A stretch of 23,766 bases of DNA, from assembly GCA_016928525.1 (NCBI GenBank), contig JAFGKO010000043.1:1-23766 (forward strand), read 5' to 3'. Numbering within the stretch: the first letter of the stretch is position 1; every line of letters begins with the position of its first letter. Both the position numbers and the translations under genes were made by a program. The stretch comes from Anaerolineales bacterium (GTDB taxonomy: Bacteria; Chloroflexota; Anaerolineae; Anaerolineales; Villigracilaceae). Shown here piece by piece: positions 14,349 through 23,093 of this stretch. A model generated the notes under the pieces. It had not been told where the DNA came from, did not search any database, and worked only from the letters and a program-made list of their open reading frames with translations.

Positions 14349-15811
14349 TGGATACTTCTGAGACTTGGTCGCCAATTTCCTCTTCAGTGAACCGAGGGGA
14401 AGAGAAGAGCCTGGTAGTGTTAATGCCCATGGTCTGGAGTATCCGCAACGTGGTTTATTCCGGCATCCTGCGTTCGTTAGCCGAAGCGGGCTGGCATGTT
14501 CACTTGTTGATGCCGGAATATGATCCCCAGGCGCTACAGCACCCTGAGTATGCCGACTTCGCGCTGGCTGCCGGCATCCAGCCTCTGGTATTGCCGATGA
14601 AACAACGCCGTTACCGGGTGTATGAGCCGCTCACGCAGATTGTGCGCAGCGCATTTCACCAACGTAACAAGATCCGCAGCTTCGCGATCTACCGTCGCTG
14701 GCTAGGCCGTCATTATGACCCACGAGCGCGTTACCGCGAGCGTTTTATCGATCTGCTGGGCCAGCTGGCCCAGCCTGCCCCGATGTTTGACCGGTTGGTG
14801 CGCTGGAGTGAAACCCTTTACCGGCGTATGTACGATCTGGAGCCGGTGCGCGCGAAGCTAGCCGCGCTCCAACCGGATCTCGTGTGGTCAACGATCTGTG
14901 TCAAACCCCAAGAATATCCCTATGTGTTAGCCTGCCATGATCTGAATATCACGGTGGTGACTTCGATTTTGAGCTTTGATAACCTGACCAGCCGTACAAC
15001 GATCCCGTCTTTCAACCATTATCTGGTTTGGAACCAGAGGATGAAGGATCAGCTAATGGCCTATTATCCCCAAATCGCGCCCGAGCAGGTGACCATCACC
15101 GGAACGCCGCAGTTTGATTTCCACCGAAAATCTGCCTTTCGGTGGTCGCGCGAAAAAACGTTGGAGCGTCTCAGTCTGCCAAACGATGCGCGTTATATTC
15201 TATATACTTGCAGCGCCGAGTTTTTGGCGCCCGACGAGCCAAAGCTGGTAGCGCAGCTTGCTCACCGTCTTGCTGATGACCCGGTCTTGAGACACCATTG
15301 GTTGGTCGTGAGACTTCATCCGTTGGATAATTGGACGCGCTGGCAGTCGGCACTTGACGCTTCGGATCGCGTGGTGGTGTCGCATCCCTGGGCTACCCGT
15401 CTCCAAGAAGATGGGTGGACGTTGTCGTGTCCGGAAGATCAGGGTTTCTGGGTGAGTTCGCTCTTGTATAGTGAATGTTGTATCAACATCGCCTCTACGA
15501 CGTCATTGGATGCTGCGATCCTGGATCGGCCTGTAATCGGCATTCGGTTTGACCAAGAGGTTGACGCTCCGCGCGAAATACTCTATGAAGAATATGAGGC
15601 GGAGCACTATATTCACCTTGTTCAAAGTGGGGGAGTGCAGTTGGCCCACTCGTGGAACGAATTGCTAGAGTTGATCCGCGATGCTGGTGCTCATCCTAAG
15701 CGGTGGCAAGCGGAGCGCGCGCAGATGGTGGCCCAGGAGATAGGGCAGGCCGACGGGCAGGCGGCTGAGCGCGTGATTGAGGCATTGGAACAGGCTGCGC
15801 GGTCAGGGTGA
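14348..15811 (+). CDS. GT-B fold transferase resembling CDP-glycerol/polysaccharide transferases
   Basis: The 487-residue protein starts with a Rossmann-like half: LVVLMPMVWSIRNVVYSGILRSLAEAG, then HVHLLMPEY. It has a second half with GTPQFDF, YTCSAEFLAPDEPKL, HWLVVRLHPLD and NIASTTSLDAAILDRPVIGIRFD at about 380-402. The last motif, with S/T-S-L-D-A-A and a downstream P-V-I, is the donor-site loop seen in CDP-glycerol glycerophosphotransferase-like and UDP-GlcNAc 2-epimerase-like GT-B proteins. I use ATG 14348, which overlaps the previous TGA; the frame also runs upstream inside the dehydrogenase gene. A sugar or glycerol-phosphate transferase role in chain assembly is inferred. A 2-epimerase role is less likely because the usual epimerase active-site motifs are not apparent. 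Confidence 0.65.
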   Translation: MDTSETWSPISSSVNRGEEKSLVVLMPMVWSIRNVVYSGILRSLAEAGWHVHLLMPEYDPQALQHPEYADFALAAGIQPLVLPMKQRRYRVYEPLTQIVRSAFHQRNKIRSFAIYRRWLGRHYDPRARYRERFIDLLGQLAQPAPMFDRLVRWSETLYRRMYDLEPVRAKLAALQPDLVWSTICVKPQEYPYVLACHDLNITVVTSILSFDNLTSRTTIPSFNHYLVWNQRMKDQLMAYYPQIAPEQVTITGTPQFDFHRKSAFRWSREKTLERLSLPNDARYILYTCSAEFLAPDEPKLVAQLAHRLADDPVLRHHWLVVRLHPLDNWTRWQSALDASDRVVVSHPWATRLQEDGWTLSCPEDQGFWVSSLLYSECCINIASTTSLDAAILDRPVIGIRFDQEVDAPREILYEEYEAEHYIHLVQSGGVQLAHSWNELLELIRDAGAHPKRWQAERAQMVAQEIGQADGQAAERVIEALEQAARSG

Positions 15812-15836
15812 GAGTGACAGACCAGGGAAAACAAGT

Positions 15837-16862
15837 ATGGGTATTCGCCCCGTTGTTGAAGATGATCTCCAATCCATTGTTACGTTTCTAACCCAGAGTT
15901 ATCCGAAACTCCAGCGGGATCGTCCATTTGCCGAACGATTCTATCGCTGGAAGTATTTCGACCTGGTCGGGCGCGAAACCGGTTATCCACCGGCCTTTTG
16001 GGCGGAGGACGAACAAGGGGTAGCCGGTTTTATTGGGTGTATGCCTTTTTTCCTGGTCCATCAACAACACGCCTACCCTGCCGGTTGGATTGCCGATTGG
16101 CGATTGGCTGACCGCGTGCGTGGTCAAGGCGTGGGGCAGCATCTGCTCCATACGGCCATTGATACGGTTCCAACCGTGTGCTGTATCAACGGAAGCGAAG
16201 AGGCTCAACGCGTCTATCATAAAGTGGGGTTCCAGGCATGGGACTGCGGTCATTCGTGGATCAGGGTTATGAGGCCGCTGGCTTACTCCCTGCCCACCCT
16301 GCACGCGGGAAAGAAACTGTTGGCGCTGCGTCCACTGGTGAAACACTTCTTGAACCGGAAACGCATTCCAGCTTTTGAAGCCATCAGCGTCGGCGAAGCC
16401 GTTGACCCTGGGAAGGCCGAGGCGTATCTTGCGACGACGCCGGACGGGTTGCAGCGCGATCAACACTACTTCCGCTGGCTGCGACGCTGCCCGGTTGGTG
16501 AGATAAACTTTCATCCGCTGCAGATCGACCAAAAGCCACTAGGATATACGCTCTTGCTGTCTGGGCAAGACGACTATGGGCGGCGGGTCGGGCGGATTGT
16601 TGATTTTTATGTTAACGAGACCCCTTGTGTGCCGGAGGCTTATGCCGCGGTGATCCACTACATGCAGACGGCCTTACCACCTTTCGACTACCTGGAAACC
16701 ATCTCGCCGGTGAGCACCTTGAAATGGTTGGGCTTTACGGCTAAAAACGGGCGGCGCTTCTGGCTAAAAACCAACGTCTTTCATCCCGAGGACACGGTCG
16801 AGTGGATGGTAAGCCTGGTAGACAAGGATAACACCAGCCGCAAACTTTACCTGGTCCCGTAG
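15837..16862 (+). CDS. GNAT-fold N-acyltransferase
   Basis: The 341-residue protein has an N-terminal GNAT domain: GIRPVVEDDLQSIVTFL at the start, GFIGCMPFFLV at 64-74, and the acetyl-CoA loop RVRGQGVGQHLL at 93-104 (R/Q-x-x-G-x-G/A pattern at 95-100). VYHKVGFQ at 127-133 is also typical. The remaining 200 residues may be a second, degenerate GNAT-like half, as in several cell-envelope acyltransferases. It lies among glycosyltransferases, so it may acylate an amino sugar or the finished chain, for example the nonulosonate or an aminohexose. ATG 15837 follows CCAGGGA by about eight bases. Upstream ATG 15777 would overlap the previous gene. Confidence 0.75.
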   Translation: MGIRPVVEDDLQSIVTFLTQSYPKLQRDRPFAERFYRWKYFDLVGRETGYPPAFWAEDEQGVAGFIGCMPFFLVHQQHAYPAGWIADWRLADRVRGQGVGQHLLHTAIDTVPTVCCINGSEEAQRVYHKVGFQAWDCGHSWIRVMRPLAYSLPTLHAGKKLLALRPLVKHFLNRKRIPAFEAISVGEAVDPGKAEAYLATTPDGLQRDQHYFRWLRRCPVGEINFHPLQIDQKPLGYTLLLSGQDDYGRRVGRIVDFYVNETPCVPEAYAAVIHYMQTALPPFDYLETISPVSTLKWLGFTAKNGRRFWLKTNVFHPEDTVEWMVSLVDKDNTSRKLYLVP

Positions 16863-16896
16863 CCACTATGAATACACTGACGAAGGAGAGGCGGCC

Positions 16897-18051
16897 TTGA
16901 AAATCGCGTTCGTATGCAATGAATATTGGCCTACTCCGTCGGGAGGGATTGGAACCTGGACTTATGCGATTGCACACGCATTGAAATCCGCCGGGGATGA
17001 GGTGTGGGTAGTCAGTATGCGCCGTGACACCCCCCGTCCCGTTCAAGAAAACGATCAAGGGGTGCATGTCATTCGAATGCCCGCCAGCCGGGCGCCCAAA
17101 TGGCAAGTGCGGGCTCTCCTCGATCGGTTGATGATGCGCCGCGTTTTGGTTCAGATTCACAATGTGCAGGGGGTTGAGGTTGTTGAGATTCCTGACTACC
17201 AGGGCTTCGGAGCATTCTATAAGCATGGCTGCCCGCTGGTGGTCCGCTTGCATCATTCGGGTGGTTGGAGCAAAACCACCCCGCACGCCGATCACCCCAT
17301 GCGTCGGCTAGACCCTATGTGGTGCGCCAGACAAAGCTTATATCGGGCCGACCAGATCATCGCGGTCTCGGACTGGGGCCGGACCACGTTTAAAGAAAAT
17401 TTCCCGAATCTCTCACATGTATCCACAATCTACTATAATATTGCCGATGTATTCCTGGAAGAACCGGCTGAGCCGGTCGAGCGCCAAAAAAGCCTGGTGG
17501 TTTTTGCCGGTACACTGGTGGAACGCAAAGGGATTTGGGAACTTGCAACAGCCTGGCCCATCGTCAAGCAGCATTTCCCTCAAGCCCAGTTGGTTATGAT
17601 TGGCAAAGATCAGCGACTGACCGGCAGCGCGCTCTCGAATCGTGAAATGCTGAAACAAAAACTGGCGGATCACGAGGTTACTTTTATCGATCACGTTTCG
17701 CAGCCAGAACTGAGCCAATGGTATCGCCGGGCCACCGTGGCATGCTTCCCCTCGAAGAGTGAAACATTCGGCCTGGTGGCCGCCGAGGCGATGGCGTGCG
17801 GGACACCTGTGATCTATACCAAAGCGAATCCAGGTCCCGAGGTGGCGGGGAACGGTGAACGCGCCTTGATGGTTGATCCGAACAGTCCGGTGGAAATTGC
17901 CGACAGTCTATGCGAGGTGCTGGCGGACCCCGCCCGGCAACAGGACCAGATCACTGCAGCCGCTGCGTGGGTACGTACTAACCTGTCTTCCGCAGCGGTC
18001 ATCCCACGCAATCGGGCAATGTACCAAAGTCTGATCCAGAAGGGATCGTAA
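16897..18051 (+). CDS. Glycosyltransferase family 4
   Basis: The 384-residue cytoplasmic GT-B enzyme has the GT4 acceptor-site loop PTPSGGIGTWTYAIAHAL at about 12-29. Its donor domain starts at VVFAGTLVERKGIWELA near 206. The EX7E motif is clear: SKSETFGLVAAEAMACGTPVI with Glu289 and Glu297. The start is TTG 16897, preceded by AAGGAGAG at 16883-16890 with seven-base spacing; there is no in-frame ATG near. A 10-codon out-of-frame mini-ORF (ATG 16868 to TGA 16898-16900) overlaps this start. It is the most canonical GT4 in the window. The sugar is not predictable. Confidence 0.87.
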   Translation: MKIAFVCNEYWPTPSGGIGTWTYAIAHALKSAGDEVWVVSMRRDTPRPVQENDQGVHVIRMPASRAPKWQVRALLDRLMMRRVLVQIHNVQGVEVVEIPDYQGFGAFYKHGCPLVVRLHHSGGWSKTTPHADHPMRRLDPMWCARQSLYRADQIIAVSDWGRTTFKENFPNLSHVSTIYYNIADVFLEEPAEPVERQKSLVVFAGTLVERKGIWELATAWPIVKQHFPQAQLVMIGKDQRLTGSALSNREMLKQKLADHEVTFIDHVSQPELSQWYRRATVACFPSKSETFGLVAAEAMACGTPVIYTKANPGPEVAGNGERALMVDPNSPVEIADSLCEVLADPARQQDQITAAAAWVRTNLSSAAVIPRNRAMYQSLIQKGS

Positions 18052-18123
18052 GGCCCGCTCGCCGTTCGTGCGACTTTCGGGGTTAAATATGGTTGATCAA
18101 TTGGCAGATAGGTGTAAGCTCCG

Positions 18124-19071
18124 ATGACTACTCTGGGCATTTGCGTTCCAACCTGTATGCGTCCGGAAATGATCGATCGACTGCTCGAAAACTTGGTGTC
18201 CCAGACTCTGCAGCCGGACGATATAGTCATTGTAGATGCCAGTCCAGATACGCGGACTCAGGAGGTGGTTGCAAAGTGGCAACAGAAATACCCGCCCAAT
18301 TTTCTACGCTGGGTTCCAGGAGAACGAGGACTGACCAAACAAAGAAACGTCGGAATTGACAACATAACTTGCGATCTGATCTGTATGTTGGATGACGATG
18401 TTGTGTTGGAGCCGGACTGTCTCGCCGAAGTGAAAAAATTCCTCGATTCTGCTGGCGGGCAGAGTTTTGGCGGGGCAGGAATGTATATCACCAACGAATA
18501 CGGTCGGAATTATTATAGCTACGAGCGCCTATATCATCGGATAGGGATCTTTGAAACGCTTGAACCAGGACGCTGGTTGTATTGTGGGGATTTTATACAG
18601 CTTAGCCGACTCAGACCGTTCGAAGGGGTGTTCAAAACAGATTTTTGTCCTGGGTGTGGCGCCGTTTATCGTCGCTCCATCGTACAAGAAATCAGACCCG
18701 ATTCTAGCTTTCATTTCGGAGGCGAAGATAAGCACTGGGGGCTGAGGATTTCACAAAAATATCCTCTTGGAATCGTCGGTACGGCACGGCTGCGTCATGA
18801 TCGAGTACCAGGTGGGGTTCGGAAATCGCCATTTAGGCAGAATATTCGCAGTATACGCAACCGAGCGATCATGCTTAAGCAGTGTGATCCAAACCCATCC
18901 TGGCGCCGTTACATGTTTTATTTGCTCTATCAATTCTTTGAGTTAACGCGTAAAATGGCTTCGGTAACCCGCCGGCGCAAATGGGAATTGTTTAGACCAT
19001 TGATGGGTGAATGGATTGGGTGGATATGGAATTTGGTCAAGCCGCCACTCGCAAGGAGTAAGCAATATTAG
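18124..19071 (+). CDS. Glycosyltransferase family 2
   Basis: The 315-residue protein is a GT-A fold enzyme with VPTCMRPEMIDRLLENLVSQ at 8-27, VIVDASPD at 35-42, KQRNVGI at 72-78 and the metal-binding aspartates MLDDDV at 88-93. A later GCGAVYRRSIV and HFGGEDKHWGLRIS carry the ED motif typical of inverting family-2 enzymes. The C-terminal 90 residues have basic and aromatic stretches (YMFYLLYQFFEL) that could associate with the membrane. ATG 18124 is the start; the preceding 72 bases contain a 12-codon mini-ORF (18089-18127) that overlaps it as ATGA. The acceptor and donor are unknown. Confidence 0.87.
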   Translation: MTTLGICVPTCMRPEMIDRLLENLVSQTLQPDDIVIVDASPDTRTQEVVAKWQQKYPPNFLRWVPGERGLTKQRNVGIDNITCDLICMLDDDVVLEPDCLAEVKKFLDSAGGQSFGGAGMYITNEYGRNYYSYERLYHRIGIFETLEPGRWLYCGDFIQLSRLRPFEGVFKTDFCPGCGAVYRRSIVQEIRPDSSFHFGGEDKHWGLRISQKYPLGIVGTARLRHDRVPGGVRKSPFRQNIRSIRNRAIMLKQCDPNPSWRRYMFYLLYQFFELTRKMASVTRRRKWELFRPLMGEWIGWIWNLVKPPLARSKQY

Positions 19072-19086
19072 TGAGGGAATGCCGTT

Positions 19087-20427
19087 GTGATTGAGGTATT
19101 GTGGGGGCTTTTCGGGCTGTGGAGCTATTTCCCCAACTATGGCTTTGATATTGGATTTATACCTGCCGCGACCTTGATATTCTCAGTGTTGGCAATTTTA
19201 ACCGTTAACCGATTTAAGAACGTGTTTTCTTTGCCGGGATGGCCTTTATTTGGAGCGTTCGCGGCTACCGTTGTAATTGCGAGTTTGTTTTCGCCCTCTT
19301 CCACTGCTGCTGCGAATCACTTGAAAGCACTCTCTTTCGCGGCCCAAATGGCAACTATACCTTTTGTTGCTATTTGGTTTAGGGAGTCCCGTGACAGGCA
19401 ATACTTCGTTCGAGTGATCATCCTTGGATCGGCACTGCTTTGTTTCTACTCGTATATGCACAGAGATCAAGTCTCCGCGACGTTCTTGGGGCCGTTCGGT
19501 CGTGGCATCAACAGCATTGGGAGTACCCTGTGTCTGAGTAGCGGTATCTTGTTGGTGGTTGCTGGAGACAATCAGCGGCTCAGATGGGAACGCATGGCCG
19601 CCAGTGTGTTGTTTATAGTCATTTTCTTTGTTGACGGGTTCGTGCTTTCCAGCCGTACAGCGATCATTGCCCAAATCGTCACGATTATTGTGTATGTCGT
19701 CATAGTGGTCCCTTTCAAAACTGGGTTGACCATAGGAGGCCGCACCAACCGTAAAGTAGCGATTGTTATCAGCGTGGCACTGCTTCTCTCGGTCTTAGTA
19801 GGCAATGAAATATACCAATCTGCCGCACTCCCTGATCCCGTGATGCAGCGGTTGGCTCCCCTGTTTGGTTCTGAACAAAATCAAGGAGCGGTAAGCTCGC
19901 TCGCTAAACGTGAGATGCTGCGCAAAAAGGCGCTGAAGATTGTGGAGGAAAACCCATTTTTTGGTATTGGTACGGGCAATTTCAACGCCTATCCATACAA
20001 CCCATGGGTTGAAGTGCCACGAGCATCAGGTGGTTATAAGATCATCTCGGCGGGAAGTCATAACCCGCATTCCACCTATTTCAAGATCTTGGCCGAAAAT
20101 GGGCTGTTCGGCTTTCTGATTTATAGTCTAATTCTCGCCTGGTTGGTATGTATGACCTGGCGCCTAGGTTCTGAGCCTGCAATGCGCGGCAGGATTGACC
20201 TCAGTGCTACCGGATGGATTCCGGCCTACCTGATCATGTCTTTGACGCACGACGTAGGAGGGTTCTTTACCTTAATGCTGATGATCGTGGCATATGCAGA
20301 GATACTCGAAAAAATATGGGTTCCCAAATGGAACTGGCGTTTCGTACCGAGAATTCAGCTCAAATCCCCTCCCCAGTCGCAGGTTGTCAAAGCCCTCTCT
20401 AAGCAGCTGATATCGAGGAAAGAATAG
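19087..20427 (+). CDS. O-antigen ligase/polymerase-like membrane protein (Wzy/WaaL family)
   Basis: The 446-residue polytopic protein has about ten or eleven membrane helices. The large external loop before the last helices carries ENPFFGIGTGNFNAYPY, then SAGSHNPHSTYFKILAENGLFGF at about 321-343. The H-N-x-H-x-x-Y and E-N-G-x-x-G pattern is the signature of the Wzy_C/O-antigen ligase family, which joins lipid-linked glycans at the outer face. GTG 19087 starts it, 15 bases after the previous stop. In Wzm/Wzt systems a polymerase is normally not needed, so a ligase-like role attaching the chain to an acceptor is an alternative. The family alone does not distinguish ligase from polymerase. Confidence 0.83.
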   Translation: MIEVLWGLFGLWSYFPNYGFDIGFIPAATLIFSVLAILTVNRFKNVFSLPGWPLFGAFAATVVIASLFSPSSTAAANHLKALSFAAQMATIPFVAIWFRESRDRQYFVRVIILGSALLCFYSYMHRDQVSATFLGPFGRGINSIGSTLCLSSGILLVVAGDNQRLRWERMAASVLFIVIFFVDGFVLSSRTAIIAQIVTIIVYVVIVVPFKTGLTIGGRTNRKVAIVISVALLLSVLVGNEIYQSAALPDPVMQRLAPLFGSEQNQGAVSSLAKREMLRKKALKIVEENPFFGIGTGNFNAYPYNPWVEVPRASGGYKIISAGSHNPHSTYFKILAENGLFGFLIYSLILAWLVCMTWRLGSEPAMRGRIDLSATGWIPAYLIMSLTHDVGGFFTLMLMIVAYAEILEKIWVPKWNWRFVPRIQLKSPPQSQVVKALSKQLISRKE

Positions 20428-21603
20428 ATGCGGTTCGGTTTTCATTTTTTGGGGTGTGCTGCGCAAGATGATCAGGGACTAAGGGTGCGGGGACCGTTGG
20501 GTGTTTTTGCCGATGCCCTGGCTTCCCACGTCGATCACCTCGATTTGTTGCTTGACGAAAAAAAGATCACTTCCGCGGATGGCATCGAGTCGCAAACGGA
20601 TTATTGTATTCGATCCCCCAATATTAGTTGGGTGTCGCTAGGGCCTAATGGTGGTCCACACTCTTTTCTCAAGCGCACAGCCACCATGGGGAGGCAGTTC
20701 TGTCGCACAGCTCCTTCATGGGATTTTGTGCTTTTCCGCGAACCTTCGCGCCGCACTCCTTTTATCCGCCCGTGGATTCGTGGCATACCTCATGTTTTTT
20801 TGCTGGGGGGTGACTACAGTGGCGGGATGCATTTACAGCGAGGAATCTACGCGTATTCCCGCGCCTGGTTTTTCACCCGCACCCTTCAACAAGCGATGCG
20901 TTCGTCACTCGTCTTCGTCAATAACGAGGTCCTGCTCGAAAAATGGACGCCTTATGCTCGTGAGATTCATCTTACACGGACTAGTACCATTGATGAAGCT
21001 AATATTATCGACTCTCCTGCTAGACGGTTCAGGCAACCACCGTATACCCTTCTCTATATAGGGCGGGTAGAGCCACTGAAGGGATTGGAATTTTTGTTGG
21101 AAGCCCTGGCAGCGCTTAATGCTCAAGATGCTCGATACGCTTTGCAGATAGTTGGATCGGGTAATGACAACTATATTGCCCAGCTTCAACATAAAGTGGA
21201 AGGCTTGGGAGTAGCTGGACAAGTATTTTGGCAAGGCTATATCGGGCGTGACGAGATACTGGACTTCTATCGTGAAGCAGATTGTTTTGTGCTGCCTACG
21301 TTGGCCGAAAACTTGGCCCGCACGATCTGGGAAGCCATGTCTCAGGGCTGTCCGGTTGTTACCTCGCGCTTGGGGGGGCAGGGAGTCTTTTTCAAACACG
21401 AGCGCGATCTCTTGTTCTGCAAACCTCAAAATAGCCAGGATTTGGCCTATCAAATTGGGCGGTTGGTCTCCGAACCCGGGTTGAGTCAGCAGATCGTGGA
21501 GGGGGGATTGAAACTTGTTAAAGCGAATACTCTCCAGATTCGCAGTAAAGAGTTGATTGACACAGTGTCCCACTCATTAGCAGCGTCAAAGCTTAAGCGA
21601 TAG
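20428..21603 (+). CDS. Glycosyltransferase family 4, first of a tandem pair
   Basis: The 391-residue enzyme starts at the ATG immediately after the preceding TAG (no gap), which suggests coupled translation. The N-terminus RFGFHFL, QGLRVRGPLGVFADALASHV and SPNISWVSLGP are shared with the next gene. The donor domain contains LLYIGRVEPLKGLEFLLEAL, FWQGYIG and ENLARTIWEAMSQGCPVVTS. EX7E is intact in the last of these. DYSGGMHLQRGIYAYSRAWF is a middle region of unknown role. The pair is probably a duplication that has diverged for different donor or acceptor sugars. It ends 11 bases before the next start. Confidence 0.85.
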   Translation: MRFGFHFLGCAAQDDQGLRVRGPLGVFADALASHVDHLDLLLDEKKITSADGIESQTDYCIRSPNISWVSLGPNGGPHSFLKRTATMGRQFCRTAPSWDFVLFREPSRRTPFIRPWIRGIPHVFLLGGDYSGGMHLQRGIYAYSRAWFFTRTLQQAMRSSLVFVNNEVLLEKWTPYAREIHLTRTSTIDEANIIDSPARRFRQPPYTLLYIGRVEPLKGLEFLLEALAALNAQDARYALQIVGSGNDNYIAQLQHKVEGLGVAGQVFWQGYIGRDEILDFYREADCFVLPTLAENLARTIWEAMSQGCPVVTSRLGGQGVFFKHERDLLFCKPQNSQDLAYQIGRLVSEPGLSQQIVEGGLKLVKANTLQIRSKELIDTVSHSLAASKLKR

Positions 21604-21614
21604 AGCGGGAATAC

Positions 21615-22805
21615 ATGTCTCTTCGACTCGGTTTCCATTACCATATTCCTGCTTACCAGGATGAACAGGGAATCTATAGAACGGCGGGCGAGCAAGGCGT
21701 TTTTCTGGACAGCCTGGCTTCTCAGTGTGACGCGCTGATTTGTTTTCTGTACTCTCCGATAGCGCATGAAAACCCGTATATGAGTTACGCGTTACGTTCT
21801 CCTAATATCACCCTGGTAAATCTTGGACCGCATCAATCTATCCCTCAGCGTTTTAGCAGGATGCGCCAAGTCACGGCTCAGTTGTCGTCCTGTCTTGGCC
21901 AACTCGATGTGCTGCTTCTCCGGGGACCATCGCCTTTGTTGCCGACGTTTGCCCAGAAGTCCAAGGGCTTGCCGGTTGCGCTGCTCATTGTTGGAGATTA
22001 TAAAGCAGGCGTCCACAGCGTGGTACATACAGGGTGGCGTAGAGCACTTATTCGATTATTTGTGATTTGGAACGCCCACCAGCAGTTAAGGGTCGCCCGG
22101 AAAGCACTGACCTTCGTCAACAGTCAGAAGCTCTACAGCGATATGCAGCAGGCACAAGTGCCTAACTTGAAACTCATCCAAACCACCACGCTCACCAAAG
22201 CAGATTTTTATGAACGTGAGGATACTTGCGCTACAACGCCGATCCGGCTGCTCTATACTGGGCGCATTGTACGGGCTAAAGGACTATTCGAAATGGTCGA
22301 TGCGGTGGCTTGGCTGGTTCAACGAGGCCAGGATATTGTTTTGAACCTACTGGGACAAACCGGCCAAGATGCGACCTTGAGCCAATTAGAGCGGTTTGCC
22401 CACGCCAAAGGAGTCGGTGATCGCGTGCACTACCGCGGCTACAAAACCGTGGGTCCAGACTTGTTCACTTACTACAAGGACGCCGATATCTACCTAATTG
22501 CTTCTTTGAACAACTTCGAAGGCTTTCCGCGTACCATTTGGGAGGCCTTGGCGCATAGTCTGCCCGTGGTGGCAACCAGGGTAGGCTCAATCCCTACATT
22601 TCTGAAGGATCAACGAACGGCGTTGTTGGTTGAACCACAGGACAGTGTGGCGCTGGGCCAGGCTATTCTAAGGATCATCACCGAGCCCTCCTTACGTCAT
22701 TCCTTGATCAAAAATGGGTATGACTTGGTGCGCCACAATACTCTAGAGCGCCGGTCTAGTGAAATGATTTCAAGTATCCGGGAGTGGCTTGGCCCACGTC
22801 CCTAA
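21615..22805 (+). CDS. Glycosyltransferase family 4, second of a tandem pair
   Basis: The 396-residue enzyme is a paralogue of its upstream neighbour. It shares LRLGFHYH, QGVFLDSLASQCDAL, SPNITLVNLGP, GDYKAGVHS and the closing NTLERRSSEMISSI. The donor domain has LLYTGRIVRAKGLFEMVDAV, HYRGYKTVG and EGFPRTIWEALAHSLPVVATR with an intact EX7E pair. LRVARKALTFVNSQKLY lies between the domains. ATG 21615 follows GAGCGGG by about five bases. It is the last intact gene of the block. Downstream lie about 290 bases without a recognisable gene, then a glycosyltransferase remnant. Confidence 0.85.
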   Translation: MSLRLGFHYHIPAYQDEQGIYRTAGEQGVFLDSLASQCDALICFLYSPIAHENPYMSYALRSPNITLVNLGPHQSIPQRFSRMRQVTAQLSSCLGQLDVLLLRGPSPLLPTFAQKSKGLPVALLIVGDYKAGVHSVVHTGWRRALIRLFVIWNAHQQLRVARKALTFVNSQKLYSDMQQAQVPNLKLIQTTTLTKADFYEREDTCATTPIRLLYTGRIVRAKGLFEMVDAVAWLVQRGQDIVLNLLGQTGQDATLSQLERFAHAKGVGDRVHYRGYKTVGPDLFTYYKDADIYLIASLNNFEGFPRTIWEALAHSLPVVATRVGSIPTFLKDQRTALLVEPQDSVALGQAILRIITEPSLRHSLIKNGYDLVRHNTLERRSSEMISSIREWLGPRP

Positions 22806-23093
22806 TGTATAAACGGCGCAGTTCATAGCAAAAGACCTCAGTCCTCACGAAAACCATGTGTCGGCTTGCCCTAAGAGACTATGACAATAAGTTCATCTAT
22901 CTACCCTATCTACCGCTTTACGATCTGCCTGATTGGTGGATTTCGTGCCCCTGCAGTCGCCTCACTGGCCAATGCCGATGCATTCGCGGTCATCTTTGCC
23001 ACTATTGAGGTTTACAATCGTTTTCGTCACACTCCACGTTGGGCTACCCCAGTCCAGTGGACTTCGAGCAACTACACGTCTGTGACACAATCA
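22806..23093. other. Gap without a recognisable gene
   Basis: A frame from ATG 22881 is open through this gap and joins the remnant at 23094, but its first 70 residues resemble no family I know and may not be coding. I see no terminator hairpin followed by a T-run, no promoter with both hexamers, and no tRNA. It probably holds the decayed upstream part of the neighbouring glycosyltransferase gene or unrelated DNA. Confidence 0.4.

Noticed and set aside
15888..16532. 214-residue minus-strand ORF
   Set aside because: Antisense to the GNAT gene, which has a clear acetyl-CoA motif; no domain seen.
20905..21573. 222-residue minus-strand ORF
   Set aside because: Antisense to a clear GT4 gene with intact motifs; no domain of its own.
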